The notes: generated by a model from the sequence alone, not told the origin. A stretch of DNA of 10,415 nucleotides from Micromonosporaceae bacterium (GCA_003543035.1 DPJL01000162.1:1-10415), one strand, 5' to 3'. Positions 1-6,506 are shown, numbered from the stretch's first letter. Numbers and translations are program-made.

Positions 1-645
1 TGCCAAGGGGTTTCCGGAGCGGGCCGCATCGGCGAGGTCCACTGCGGACAGTCCCGGCCAGCCTTGCCGTTGCGCCCAGCGCACCATGCTCGGCCCGCTG
101 GCATAGGCCTCCACGCAGCCGCGCCCGCCGCACGGGCACTGCTCGCCCGCGAAATCGACCACCATGTGGCCGATGTGCCCGGCGTTGCCGGTCGGGCCCT
201 GCACGAGTTTCCCAGCCTGCACGAGACCGCCGCCCACCCCGGTCGACACCACCATCACCAGCAGGTCGTCGTGCCCCTGCCCGGCGCCCAGCCAATGCTC
301 ACCGGCGGCGGCGCAGATGCCGTCTCCGGCCAGGTGTACCGCAAGCCCCGGGGCCAGCTCGGAAATCTTTGCCACCAAAGGAAAGTCACGCCAACTCGGG
401 ATGTTGACCGGGCTTACTGTGCCCGCCTTGGGGTCGGTCGGGCCCGCCGAGCCGACACCCACCCCGACGATGCGCTCCTGCCCGGCGACAATTTTGAGAA
501 GATCCGCGAGCGCGGCCCAGACCTGCTCGGTGTCGCCGTTGGGGGTCGGCGTGGTGCGGTGTGCGGTGACTGTCCCGTCCGGACTTACCAGACAGGCGGC
601 CATTTTCGTGCCGCCGACGTCGACGGCCAGAGCGAAGTCAGCCAT
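1..645 (-). CDS. ROK-family sugar kinase (glucokinase-like), C-terminus outside window
   Basis: Probable cytoplasmic ATP-dependent sugar kinase of the ROK family (glucokinase, N-acetylhexosamine or mannose kinase type); 215 residues are visible and the frame runs open off the left edge, whereas complete ROK kinases are about 300. The phosphate-binding motif DVGGTK is at residues 9-14, the candidate catalytic Asp is D108 in AGDGICAAAGEHW, and the zinc/ROK signature CPCGGRGCVE is at 170-179 (C170, C172, C177), with H160 as the fourth likely ligand. Two positions differ from textbook ROK kinases: the Asn before the catalytic Asp is Gly107, and the Glu of the usual ExGH motif is His157 (GHIGH). 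The ATG at 645 has a GGAG ribosome site (654-651) 5 bases upstream. It is divergent from a LacI regulator and near a hexose ABC transporter, so it likely phosphorylates the imported sugar. The exact substrate cannot be read from the sequence. Confidence 0.88.
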   Translation of the reverse strand, partial: MADFALAVDVGGTKMAACLVSPDGTVTAHRTTPTPNGDTEQVWAALADLLKIVAGQERIVGVGVGSAGPTDPKAGTVSPVNIPSWRDFPLVAKISELAPGLAVHLAGDGICAAAGEHWLGAGQGHDDLLVMVVSTGVGGGLVQAGKLVQGPTGNAGHIGHMVVDFAGEQCPCGGRGCVEAYASGPSMVRWAQRQGWPGLSAVDLADAARSGNPLA

Positions 646-656
646 GCACACTCCAT

Positions 657-666
657 ACAACGTTGT
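657..666. promoter_or_regulatory. Candidate LacI-family operator, 10-bp perfect palindrome
   Basis: ACAACGTTGT is a perfect palindrome with a central CG, the usual form of LacI-family operators. It lies in the 43-bp gap between the divergent kinase and LacI genes, just upstream of a possible -10 box for the LacI gene. Its core AACGTT recurs in the palindrome before the transporter operon (2942-2947). Binding by the adjacent LacI protein is inferred. Confidence 0.5.
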
Positions 667-676
667 CCGTGTGGGT

Positions 677-682
677 TAGCCT
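677..682 (+). promoter_or_regulatory. Possible -10 box of the LacI gene (leaderless start)
   Basis: TAGCCT fits the actinobacterial -10 pattern TAnnnT and ends 7 bases before the GTG at 689, so transcription could begin at the start codon itself. No good ribosome binding site precedes this GTG, which agrees with a leaderless mRNA. No convincing -35 box was seen; the palindrome at 657-666 sits where a repressor would block it. Confidence 0.35.
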
Positions 683-688
683 GCACAG

Positions 689-1681
689 GTGAGAGCGCAT
701 CGGCCCACGATGGTGGACGTGGCCAGGCACGCGGGTGTCAGCCTGAAGACGGTGTCGCGTGTGGTCAACAAGGCACCGAATGTACAGCAGGAGCTGGTCA
801 ACCGGGTGCTCGCGGCGGTGGACGAGCTCGGCTTCCGGCGCAATCAGCTCGCCAGTGCGCTGCGGTCGGGACAGCAGACTGCCACGGTCGGGCTGTTGAT
901 CGAGGAGATCGCCAACCCCTTCTACGCCACCATCGCGCACGTCGCGGCCGAGGTGGCGGCCGGATTCGACTCGTTGCTCATCACCGCGAGTTCGGAGGAG
1001 GACCCGGTGCGGGAGGAGCGGCTGCTGCGCGATCTGTGTGCGCGCCGCGTCGACGGACTGCTCGTGGTTCCGGCCGGCTATGACCATGCCTTCCTCAAGT
1101 CCGAAGTGGAGCAGGGGATTCCGGTGGTGTTCCTGGATCGTCCGGCGGGCGGTCTCGTGGCCGACACCGTGCTGCTGGACAACCGGGGCGGGGCACGAGC
1201 CGGCGTGGAGCATCTGCTGACTCAGGGGCACCGGCGCATCGGCATCCTGCTGGACACGATCGGCGTCTATACGATGCATGAGCGGCTTGGCGGAGCACAG
1301 GATGCGCTCGCGGCGGCTTCGGTGCCCTATGACGCCGGGCTGGTGCGCGACGGAGTGCGTGATCCGGTGACCGCTGCGACGGCGGTCGCGGAGATGCTGG
1401 ATTCGGCCGATCCGCCGACCGCCTTCTTCGCGCTCAACAACCGCATCACGGTTGGTGTGGTGCAGGAGCTGTGGCGCCGCAAGAGTCAAGCGGCCATCGT
1501 CGGCTTCGACGATTTCGAGCTCTCGCACCTGATGCCGATGCCGTTGACGCTCATCGCCTATGACACGCGCGAGTTGGCGCGGCAGGCGGCCGAGCTGCTC
1601 TTCGCCCGGATTGCCAAGGAAAGCTTCTGGCCGCGCACAGTTGTCCTGCCCACTCAACTCGTGCAGCGCGGTCTGCAATAG
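689..1681 (+). CDS. LacI-family transcriptional regulator
   Basis: A 330-residue sugar-responsive DNA-binding repressor, of normal family length. The helix-turn-helix spans about residues 8-27 (MVDVARHAGVSLKTVSRVVN), with a hinge helix near 53-61 (QLASALRSG) and a periplasmic-binding-protein-like effector domain from about 66 to the end; the segment IVGFDDFELSHLMPMPLT is typical of actinobacterial members. The GTG at 689 is preferred because it keeps the short basic N-terminal tail and lies 7 bases after a possible -10 box; the ATG at 710 is an alternative that would begin exactly at the helix-turn-helix. It is divergent from the kinase and convergent with the ROK regulator. Candidate targets are the AACGTT palindromes at 657-666 and 2935-2954, implying autoregulation plus control of the kinase and hexose transporter. 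The effector is unknown. Confidence 0.93.
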   Translation: MRAHRPTMVDVARHAGVSLKTVSRVVNKAPNVQQELVNRVLAAVDELGFRRNQLASALRSGQQTATVGLLIEEIANPFYATIAHVAAEVAAGFDSLLITASSEEDPVREERLLRDLCARRVDGLLVVPAGYDHAFLKSEVEQGIPVVFLDRPAGGLVADTVLLDNRGGARAGVEHLLTQGHRRIGILLDTIGVYTMHERLGGAQDALAAASVPYDAGLVRDGVRDPVTAATAVAEMLDSADPPTAFFALNNRITVGVVQELWRRKSQAAIVGFDDFELSHLMPMPLTLIAYDTRELARQAAELLFARIAKESFWPRTVVLPTQLVQRGLQ

Positions 1682-1688
1682 GCCCGCT

Positions 1689-1750
1689 CGCCATTTCGGG
1701 GAAATGGTCCCCTCCGCGGAAAAGGATCGCGCCATTTCCCCGAAATGGCG
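1689..1750. repeat. Inverted repeat with self-palindromic arms
   Basis: The arms 1689-1707 and 1732-1750 are perfect reverse complements over 19 bp, separated by 24 bp. Each arm is also its own hairpin: CCATTTC-GGG-GAAATGG at 1691-1707 and CCATTTC-CCC-GAAATGG at 1732-1748. An 8-bp palindrome TCCGCGGA (1713-1720) lies between them. The DNA or RNA can therefore form one long stem or two small hairpins. It occupies the gap between the convergent LacI and ROK regulator genes. Confidence 0.75.
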
Positions 1751-1752
1751 CG
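1728..1752. terminator. Likely bidirectional terminator between convergent regulators
   Basis: A stem of 11 bp (CGCGCCATTTC with GAAATGGCGCG) closes a CCC loop. It lies 46 bases after the LacI stop codon and 42 bases beyond the ROK regulator stop read from the other strand. There is no U-tract, which is common for actinobacterial terminators. It is the stronger half of the inverted repeat 1689-1750. Confidence 0.55.
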
Positions 1753-1794
1753 GATCTTGCGCCGGCGACGAGGTCAAGGCGCGCGGAAGTGTCA

Positions 1795-2916
1795 TTAGTA
1801 CCGGTCCACACCGAGAGCCAGTGCCACTCCGCCGAGGGAGGCCGCGCGTTCACCCAGGTGAGCTTGGACGACCTCGACCGAGTCGACCGCGGCCGCCATC
1901 GCGGTCTCGGCCAGGCCCCGCCGGACCGGTTCGAGCAACAGCTCGGTGGAGTTCTTGAGGCTGCCGAATTCGCCGACCACAATGCGATCGGGGTTGATCA
2001 GGTTCAGCAGACCACCGAGCGCGATGCCCAGATGCCGGCCTGCGTCGAGTAGGAGGCGTCGGCAGCTGGGGTCGCCCATGGCGGCCTTTTCCGAGAGCTC
2101 GTCCAGATCGCGCAGACCGGCTTGCGCCAGCAGAGCCCGGCCGCCGGCCGAGAGCTCGAGGCAGCCCCGGTTGCCACAGCGGCAGATCGGGCCACTTGCG
2201 TCGAGCGTGACGTGGCCGAGCTCGCCTGCCGTCCCGGCCGAGCCGCGGTACAACCGGCCGTCCAAAACGATGCCGGCACCTATACCGGTCGCGATTTTCA
2301 CGTAGACGAGGTCGGCGCAGTCGCGGCCCGCCCCCCAGGTGTGCTCGGCGAGCGCGCCGAGGTTGGCGTCGTTGTCCACCCTGACGTTCAGGCCGCCGAG
2401 TCGCTCGGTCAGCTCCTTTTCCGGCAGCAGCTCTGCCCACGCGGGAAGCAGAGTCGGTGAGCCGATGCGGCCCTGAAGGGTGACCGGGGCCGGGATGCCA
2501 AGCCCCACGCCCACCACCTCTTCGCGACTCCCGTGAATCGCTGCCAGCACCGAATCCACCTGGTGTACCGCCAGATCCAGCGCCACATGCGGATGATCGT
2601 CGGCGTCCTGCTCGAGCCGGATCGCTTGGTCGGCAAGGATTTCGTGGCCGAGGTCGGCCACTGCCACGCGAACGTGCCGTCGTCCAATGTCGACACCCAC
2701 GGCCAGCCCGGCCTTGCGGGTCAAGCGAAAGACGCCTGCGGGCCGCCCGCCCGAGGGCAGGCCGAGTTCCTCGGTGACCAGACCGGCCTTGCGGAGATCA
2801 GCGAGTGCGCCACCCACCGTCGGCCTGGACAGCCCGGTTAGGGCTATCAATTCCGATCTTGTGCGTGGGCCTCGGCCCCGCAACATTTCGGCCACTCGCC
2901 GCGCTGCCTCCCTCAC
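1795..2916 (-). CDS. ROK-family transcriptional regulator (NagC/XylR type)
   Basis: A 373-residue sugar-sensing repressor. An N-terminal winged helix covers about residues 5-65, with the recognition segment SELIALTGLSRPTVGGALAD, followed by a sugar-kinase-like ROK domain. That domain keeps the sugar-site motif VDNDAN (D183), GELGH (231-235) and the zinc signature CRCGNRGCLE (C245, C247, C252, with H235). The ATP phosphate motif is degenerate, DIGRRH at 76-81 in place of DIGGTK, as expected for a regulator that is not a kinase. The GTG at 2916 is chosen because it precedes the whole winged helix; a possible promoter places the transcript start about two bases before it. It is divergent from the hexose ABC operon, which it probably regulates, and two palindromes lie in the shared 108-bp promoter region. 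The inducer is unknown. Confidence 0.92.
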   Translation of the reverse strand: MREAARRVAEMLRGRGPRTRSELIALTGLSRPTVGGALADLRKAGLVTEELGLPSGGRPAGVFRLTRKAGLAVGVDIGRRHVRVAVADLGHEILADQAIRLEQDADDHPHVALDLAVHQVDSVLAAIHGSREEVVGVGLGIPAPVTLQGRIGSPTLLPAWAELLPEKELTERLGGLNVRVDNDANLGALAEHTWGAGRDCADLVYVKIATGIGAGIVLDGRLYRGSAGTAGELGHVTLDASGPICRCGNRGCLELSAGGRALLAQAGLRDLDELSEKAAMGDPSCRRLLLDAGRHLGIALGGLLNLINPDRIVVGEFGSLKNSTELLLEPVRRGLAETAMAAAVDSVEVVQAHLGERAASLGGVALALGVDRY

Positions 2917-2918
2917 GG

Positions 2919-2928
2919 GAGTGCACTC
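2919..2928. promoter_or_regulatory. Perfect 10-bp palindrome at the ROK regulator start
   Basis: GAGTGCACTC is fully self-complementary and lies 3 bases before the GTG start of the ROK regulator, overlapping its candidate -10 box (2930-2925) and transcript start. The position suits an autoregulatory operator for the ROK protein. That assignment is inferred from position only. Confidence 0.4.
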
Positions 2929-2953
2929 TGCCAGTTTTGGAAACGTTTGGCAA
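2925..2953 (-). promoter_or_regulatory. Candidate promoter of the ROK regulator
   Basis: On the minus strand, TTGCCA (2953-2948) and CAGAGT (2930-2925) are 17 bp apart and resemble -35 and -10 boxes. Transcription would begin near 2918, almost at the GTG start (2916), giving a leaderless or nearly leaderless mRNA. The AAACGTTT palindrome overlaps the -35 box and the spacer, so a protein bound there would block it. Confidence 0.35.
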
Positions 2954-2954
2954 A
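2935..2954. promoter_or_regulatory. Candidate LacI-family operator before the ABC operon
   Basis: An imperfect 20-bp palindrome with a perfect AAACGTTT core (2941-2948) and matching outer TTT/AAA triplets: 7 of 10 positions pair. A central CG flanked by A/T is the classical LacI-family operator form. Its AACGTT core is the same as in the palindrome at 657-666 beside the LacI gene. It lies between the divergent ROK regulator and the hexose transporter. Confidence 0.55.
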
Positions 2955-2988
2955 AGTCACGTTCTGGTTACGGTGGTAATGAGATCTG

Positions 2989-3017
2989 TTGACAGAAGGA
3001 CGCCTGAAGGGGAATGT
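2989..3017 (+). promoter_or_regulatory. Possible promoter close to the sugar-binding protein start
   Basis: TTGACA (2989-2994) is a perfect -35 consensus; 17 bp further on lies GAATGT (3012-3017), a weak -10 box. Transcription would start near 3024, essentially at the ATG at 3025. This competes with the view that the mRNA has a leader carrying the AAGGGG ribosome site at 3007-3012. The AACGTT palindrome is about 40 bp upstream of this -35 box. Confidence 0.25.
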
Positions 3018-3024
3018 TGCCGCC

Positions 3025-4293
3025 ATGGCAGCTTTCAATCGCAGGCAAGTCCTGGTTGCCGGGGCCGGAGTTTCCGCTCTGGCCGTGCTTCCGGCCTGTT
3101 CCAACACGGGTGACCCCAAGCCGGAGGAGAAGAAGGTTGAAGTCTTCTCCTGGTGGTCCGGCCCTGGTGAAGGTGAGGGCCTCGCGGCCCTGATCGAGAA
3201 CTACAAGAAGAACAACCCGGGGGTCGAGTTCGTCAACGCCGCCGTGGCGGGTGGCTCCGGCACGCAGGCGAAGCAGGTGCTGAGCCAGCGCATGCGAGGC
3301 GGCCAGCCGCCGGACTCCTACCAACTGCACGCGGGTCTGGAGGCATCCGACGACATCAAGGCCGGTTGGCTCGAGGACCTGACTCCGCTTTACGACGCCA
3401 ACGGCTGGAAGTCCAAGTTCCCGGCCGGGTTGATCGAGAAGCTGTCGATCGGCGGGAAGATCTACGCCGTTCCGGTCAACATCCACCGGTCAAACCTGAT
3501 GTGGTACGTGCCCAAGAAGCTTACCGAGTGGGGCTTGACCCCGGCGAAGACCTGGACCGAGTTCCTCACCCAGGCCACCGCGCTCAAGGCGAAGGGTGTT
3601 GCCGCGCTTAGCGTCGGGGCCACCTGGACTCAGCTGCACCTGCTGGAAAACGTTCTGCTGGGCGAGCTCGGCACGGCCAAGTACAACGGGCTGTGGGACG
3701 GCAAGACCGACTGGAAGTCGGCGGAAGTGGTTGCCGTCCTGGACACCTTCACCAAGATCATGGCCGTCTCCGTCGTCGGCACCGACGACTGGCAGCCGAC
3801 CATCGACAAGGTGCTCGCCGGCACCGCCGCCTATAACGTCATGGGCGACTGGGCCGCGGGATATCTGCAGGGGCCTAAGGCGCTCAAGTACAAGAGCGAC
3901 TACGACGTCTCCGCGACACCCGGCTCGACCGGCGTATACAACTTCCTCGCCGACTCGTTCACCCTGCCCAAGGGCGCGCCGCACAAGGCGCTCGCCGAGG
4001 CGTGGCTGAAGGAGTGCGCGTCCCCGCAGGGCCAGGATCTGTTCAACCCCAAGAAGGGCTCAGTCCCGGCGCGCCTCGACTCGGACAAGTCGAAGTACAC
4101 CGACTACCTCGCCTGGGCGCTGCAGGAGTGGCAGGCAAGCAGCACCGTGGTGGTGGGCTCACTGGTACACGGAGTCACCGCCAACAACGCGTGGAAGAGC
4201 GAAATCGAGAAGGCCTACGGCGTGTTCCTGCAGGACAAGGACTCGGCCAAGTTCGCCAACGCGGTCTCGACGGCTTACGCGGCCAACAAGTAA
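3025..4293 (+). CDS. Hexose ABC transporter substrate-binding lipoprotein (glucose/galactose type)
   Basis: A 422-residue extracellular solute-binding protein, family 1. The N-terminus has a twin-arginine-like motif (NRRQVL, residues 5-10), a hydrophobic stretch and a lipobox LPAC with lipidated Cys25, so it is a membrane-anchored, possibly Tat-exported lipoprotein. It resembles the Thermus thermophilus glucose/galactose-binding protein along its length: FSWWSG (41-46), YQLHAG (99-104), VPVNIHRSNLMWY (149-161), GDWAAGY (274-280) and GSLVHG (378-383). Residues corresponding to W43, W44, Q100, H102, D275 and H382 are, as I recall, sugar contacts there. Glucose, galactose or mannose is the best substrate guess. 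The ATG at 3025 is chosen because AAGGGG lies 12 bases upstream and the signal peptide then has normal length; an in-frame TTG at 2989 would add 12 residues. It is the first gene of the transporter operon. Confidence 0.93.
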   Translation: MAAFNRRQVLVAGAGVSALAVLPACSNTGDPKPEEKKVEVFSWWSGPGEGEGLAALIENYKKNNPGVEFVNAAVAGGSGTQAKQVLSQRMRGGQPPDSYQLHAGLEASDDIKAGWLEDLTPLYDANGWKSKFPAGLIEKLSIGGKIYAVPVNIHRSNLMWYVPKKLTEWGLTPAKTWTEFLTQATALKAKGVAALSVGATWTQLHLLENVLLGELGTAKYNGLWDGKTDWKSAEVVAVLDTFTKIMAVSVVGTDDWQPTIDKVLAGTAAYNVMGDWAAGYLQGPKALKYKSDYDVSATPGSTGVYNFLADSFTLPKGAPHKALAEAWLKECASPQGQDLFNPKKGSVPARLDSDKSKYTDYLAWALQEWQASSTVVVGSLVHGVTANNAWKSEIEKAYGVFLQDKDSAKFANAVSTAYAANK

Positions 4294-5178
4294 ATGTCGC
4301 GTCGAATCAAAAGATGGGCCCCCGGGCTGCTACTGGTGTCACCTTCACTGGTGCTGCTCGGGGTGTTCGTCTATGGCTTTCTCGGCTGGAACGCCAAGGT
4401 CTCGGTCAGCGACTGGAAAGGTCAGCTCGAGACGAACAACTACGTGGGCCTGTTCTGGTACAAGGAGTTGTTCGCCGACGAGACCTTCTACAACGACATC
4501 CGGAACCTGCTCGTCTTCACCGTGGTCTTCATCGTCGGGTCGTTGCTCGTTGGCGTGCTGCTCGCGCTCCTCATGGACAAGGGTGTCCGGGGAGAGAACA
4601 TCCTGCGCAGCATCTATCTCTTCCCGATGGCCATCTCGTTCATCGCCACCGGCATCATCTGGCGCTGGCTGCTCAACAGTGACACCGGCGCCGGAACGAC
4701 TGGCATCAACGACATCCTGGGCATCATCGGGGTGCATTCCGAGTGGCACAAGTCGTCCTCGGATTGGGCGGTAGCGGCCATCGCGCTGCCCGCCGGCTGG
4801 GCGCTGTCGGGCTATGTGATGGCGCTGTTCCTCGCCGGTCTGAGAGGGATCCCGGAGGAGTTGCGCGAGGCGGCGCGGGTCGACGGAGCAAGTGAATTCC
4901 GGGTCTATTGGTATGTGGTGCGGCCGATGATGCTGCCCGTTCTGATGAGCGCGCTCGTCATCCTGGCCCACATTTCGCTGAAGACCTTCGACCTCATCTA
5001 CGCCATCGCGCCACTGGATCCCCGGACCGAGACACCCGCGATCTACATGTACCTGACGTCGTTCCGGGGCTACTTCTACGCCCGTGGCGCGGCGATCGCC
5101 ACCATGTTGTTCTTCGCCATCACCATCGTGGTCGCGCCCTACATCTGGTGGTCGACGAAGAAGGAGCGCACCCGATGA
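4294..5178 (+). CDS. Sugar ABC transporter permease (MalF/UgpA type)
   Basis: A 294-residue inner-membrane subunit of the hexose importer. Hydrophobic segments lie near residues 10-30, 72-94, 106-126, 157-182, 213-238 and 266-286, the usual six helices. The ATPase-docking EAA loop is at about 192-215 (EAARVDGAS at its start, LP at 214-215). The ATG follows the stop codon of the binding-protein gene directly (TAA then ATG, no gap) and no clear ribosome site precedes it, so translation is probably coupled. Its TGA overlaps the ATG of the next permease by 4 bases. The short first periplasmic region (about 31-70) fits the hexose-type rather than the maltose-type permease. Confidence 0.93.
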   Translation: MSRRIKRWAPGLLLVSPSLVLLGVFVYGFLGWNAKVSVSDWKGQLETNNYVGLFWYKELFADETFYNDIRNLLVFTVVFIVGSLLVGVLLALLMDKGVRGENILRSIYLFPMAISFIATGIIWRWLLNSDTGAGTTGINDILGIIGVHSEWHKSSSDWAVAAIALPAGWALSGYVMALFLAGLRGIPEELREAARVDGASEFRVYWYVVRPMMLPVLMSALVILAHISLKTFDLIYAIAPLDPRTETPAIYMYLTSFRGYFYARGAAIATMLFFAITIVVAPYIWWSTKKERTR

Positions 5179-5981
5179 GCAGAATTTTGCGCCATCTAGC
5201 GCTCTTCGGCTTCGCCATCTTCTTCCTCATGCCGGTCTATGTCCTACTCGTGACGGCGTTCAAGTCGCCCGGCGAGGTGGACGTGGTGCACATGTGGAGC
5301 CTGCCGAAGTCGTTGTCCCTGGACAGCTTCCGCGAAGTCTGGCCGAAGCTGCGCCCGGGCATGGTGAACAGCCTGATCGTGGCCATCCCGGCCAGCCTGA
5401 TCTCGTCACTGCTGGGGGCCGCCAACGGGTTCGTGCTGGCGAAGTGGCGCTTCCCGGGAGCCGACATCGTCTTCCCGATCATCCTGTTCGGCATGTTCAT
5501 TCCGTACCAGGCGATCATCATCCCGATGTTCTCGGTGCTGGTCGATCTCAAGCTCTACGGCGGCTTGGACGGGCTGATGCTGGTGCACATCATCTACGGT
5601 CTGCCGATCACCACGCTGATCTTCCGCAACTATTACATCGGGTTGTCGGAGGAGCTCATCGAGGCAGCGCGGGTGGACGGCGCCGGAATGCTGCGAACCT
5701 TTGCCTACATTGGACTCCCGCTCGCCCTGCCGGCTTTCGCCGTCTCGATGATCTGGCAGTTCTCCTCGGCGTGGAACGACTTCCTCTTCGGGGTCATCCT
5801 CACCAAAACCGAGTACAACCCGGTGACGGTGGCGCTGAACAACATCGCAGGCGCGCAGACCGTGCCGTTCAACCAGGCGATGGCGAGTGCTTTCCTGGCA
5901 AGCATTCCGACCCTGATCGTCTATCTGCTGCTGGGCCGCTTCTTCATGCGCGGTCTGATGGCGGGCGCTCTCAAGGGCTAA
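5175..5981 (+). CDS. Sugar ABC transporter permease (MalG/UgpE type)
   Basis: A 268-residue partner permease of the hexose importer. Membrane segments lie near residues 8-28, 63-90, 97-121, 130-150, 182-203 and 238-258. The EAA loop begins EAARVDGAG at 163-171 and ends at LPLALP (181-186), the contact with the ATPase. The start is the ATG that overlaps the previous stop (ATGA), typical of coupled translation; a longer reading of this frame exists upstream but lies inside the previous gene. No ATPase gene follows: the operon ends here with a hairpin 38 bases downstream. Importers of this class in actinomycetes commonly share one MsiK-like ATPase, which presumably applies here. Confidence 0.93.
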   Translation: MSRILRHLALFGFAIFFLMPVYVLLVTAFKSPGEVDVVHMWSLPKSLSLDSFREVWPKLRPGMVNSLIVAIPASLISSLLGAANGFVLAKWRFPGADIVFPIILFGMFIPYQAIIIPMFSVLVDLKLYGGLDGLMLVHIIYGLPITTLIFRNYYIGLSEELIEAARVDGAGMLRTFAYIGLPLALPAFAVSMIWQFSSAWNDFLFGVILTKTEYNPVTVALNNIAGAQTVPFNQAMASAFLASIPTLIVYLLLGRFFMRGLMAGALKG

Positions 5982-6018
5982 ACCATCATTTCCGATGTCC
6001 GTCGTGGTTAAGATCATC

Positions 6019-6049
6019 CCTCCCGCGAGGCCGCCAGGTCCGCGGGAGG
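6019..6049 (+). terminator. Terminator hairpin of the ABC operon
   Basis: CCTCCCGCG (6019-6027) pairs perfectly with CGCGGGAGG (6041-6049) across a 13-base loop, 37 bases after the stop codon of the last permease gene. It is GC-rich and has no U-tract, as is usual for actinobacterial terminators. Confidence 0.6.
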
Positions 6050-6059
6050 CACGCACGGG

Positions 6060-6122
6060 CGCAACTCCACAGGAGTTTGTCGCTATGGCAATCGCCATAA
6101 CAGCAACTCCTGTGGAGTTGCG
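6060..6122. repeat. Long inverted repeat with self-palindromic arms
   Basis: The arms 6060-6077 and 6105-6122 are perfect reverse complements over 18 bp. Each contains its own small hairpin: AACTCC-ACA-GGAGTT (6063-6077) and AACTCC-TGT-GGAGTT (6105-6119). The 27-bp centre holds another stem, TATGGC with GCCATA (6084-6089, 6094-6099), and TGT can pair with ACA (6078-6080, 6100-6102). As one structure, 27 pairs can form. It lies between the permease gene and the convergent PH-domain gene and may serve as the terminator of the latter, 19 bases beyond its stop. Confidence 0.75.
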
Positions 6123-6140
6123 ACTCTGTGGGGCCGGCGG

Positions 6141-6506
6141 TTATCGCGTGAGGTAATGCAGGATCACGTTGTGGACGTGGTGGCTCTTCTGATCGCCGCG
6201 GAAACTCACCTGGTAGACGTGGGTGCCGACGTTGATGGCGATCGACCCGGTCGAGAAGAAGGCGCCGGCCCACGACTTGTCGCTGACCACGCTGATGCTG
6301 GTGATCTTGCCATAGGGGATGCTAGTGATCGCGATCTTCTTACCGATGAATGACTTGTCCTGGATGATCACGCGCCGGTCGGTGAGCCCGATGAAGCCGG
6401 TCCCCGCACCGATCGCGTCGTAGACAGCGATGATCTTTTCGCCCTCCAGTAGGCCGCTTTGGATCTGCTGCATCTGCTCTTTGCGGTCGTAAACAATCTC
6501 ACTCAC
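6141..6506 (-). CDS. Small bacterial PH-domain protein (YokE/bPH-like)
   Basis: A 121-residue soluble protein that appears to be a single bacterial pleckstrin-homology-like domain from about residue 17 to the end: EGEKIIAVYDA, then GTGFIGLTDRRVIIQDKS, IPYGKITSISV and SIAINVGTHVYQVSF, the alternating strands typical of the family, followed by a C-terminal helix (KSHHVHNVILHYL). There is no signal peptide or membrane segment. The family role is poorly known. The GTG at 6506 is chosen because AAGGA (6515-6511) lies 4 bases upstream and the reading frame before it shows no domain; a longer frame from 6596 would overlap the start of the divergent thiolase gene. Convergent with the transporter operon; the 37-bp gap to the thiolase gene must hold both promoters. 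Confidence 0.82.
   Translation of the reverse strand: MSEIVYDRKEQMQQIQSGLLEGEKIIAVYDAIGAGTGFIGLTDRRVIIQDKSFIGKKIAITSIPYGKITSISVVSDKSWAGAFFSTGSIAINVGTHVYQVSFRGDQKSHHVHNVILHYLTR

Noticed and set aside
638..1795. A 385-codon open frame antisense to the LacI gene
   Set aside because: It lies opposite a clear LacI-family protein, is Arg/His/Gly-rich without domain motifs, and arises from the GC-biased third positions of the real gene.
2989..3024. TTG start for the sugar-binding lipoprotein
   Set aside because: The TTG is part of a TTGACA box and would put 12 extra residues with charged Glu, Arg and Lys before the signal peptide; the ATG at 3025 gives a normal Tat-like lipoprotein signal.
1689..6122. 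CRISPR array or insertion-sequence ends formed by the palindromic repeats at 1689-1750 and 6060-6122
   Set aside because: There are only two elements, they share no sequence, have no regular spacing, and no transposase or cas gene lies between or near them.
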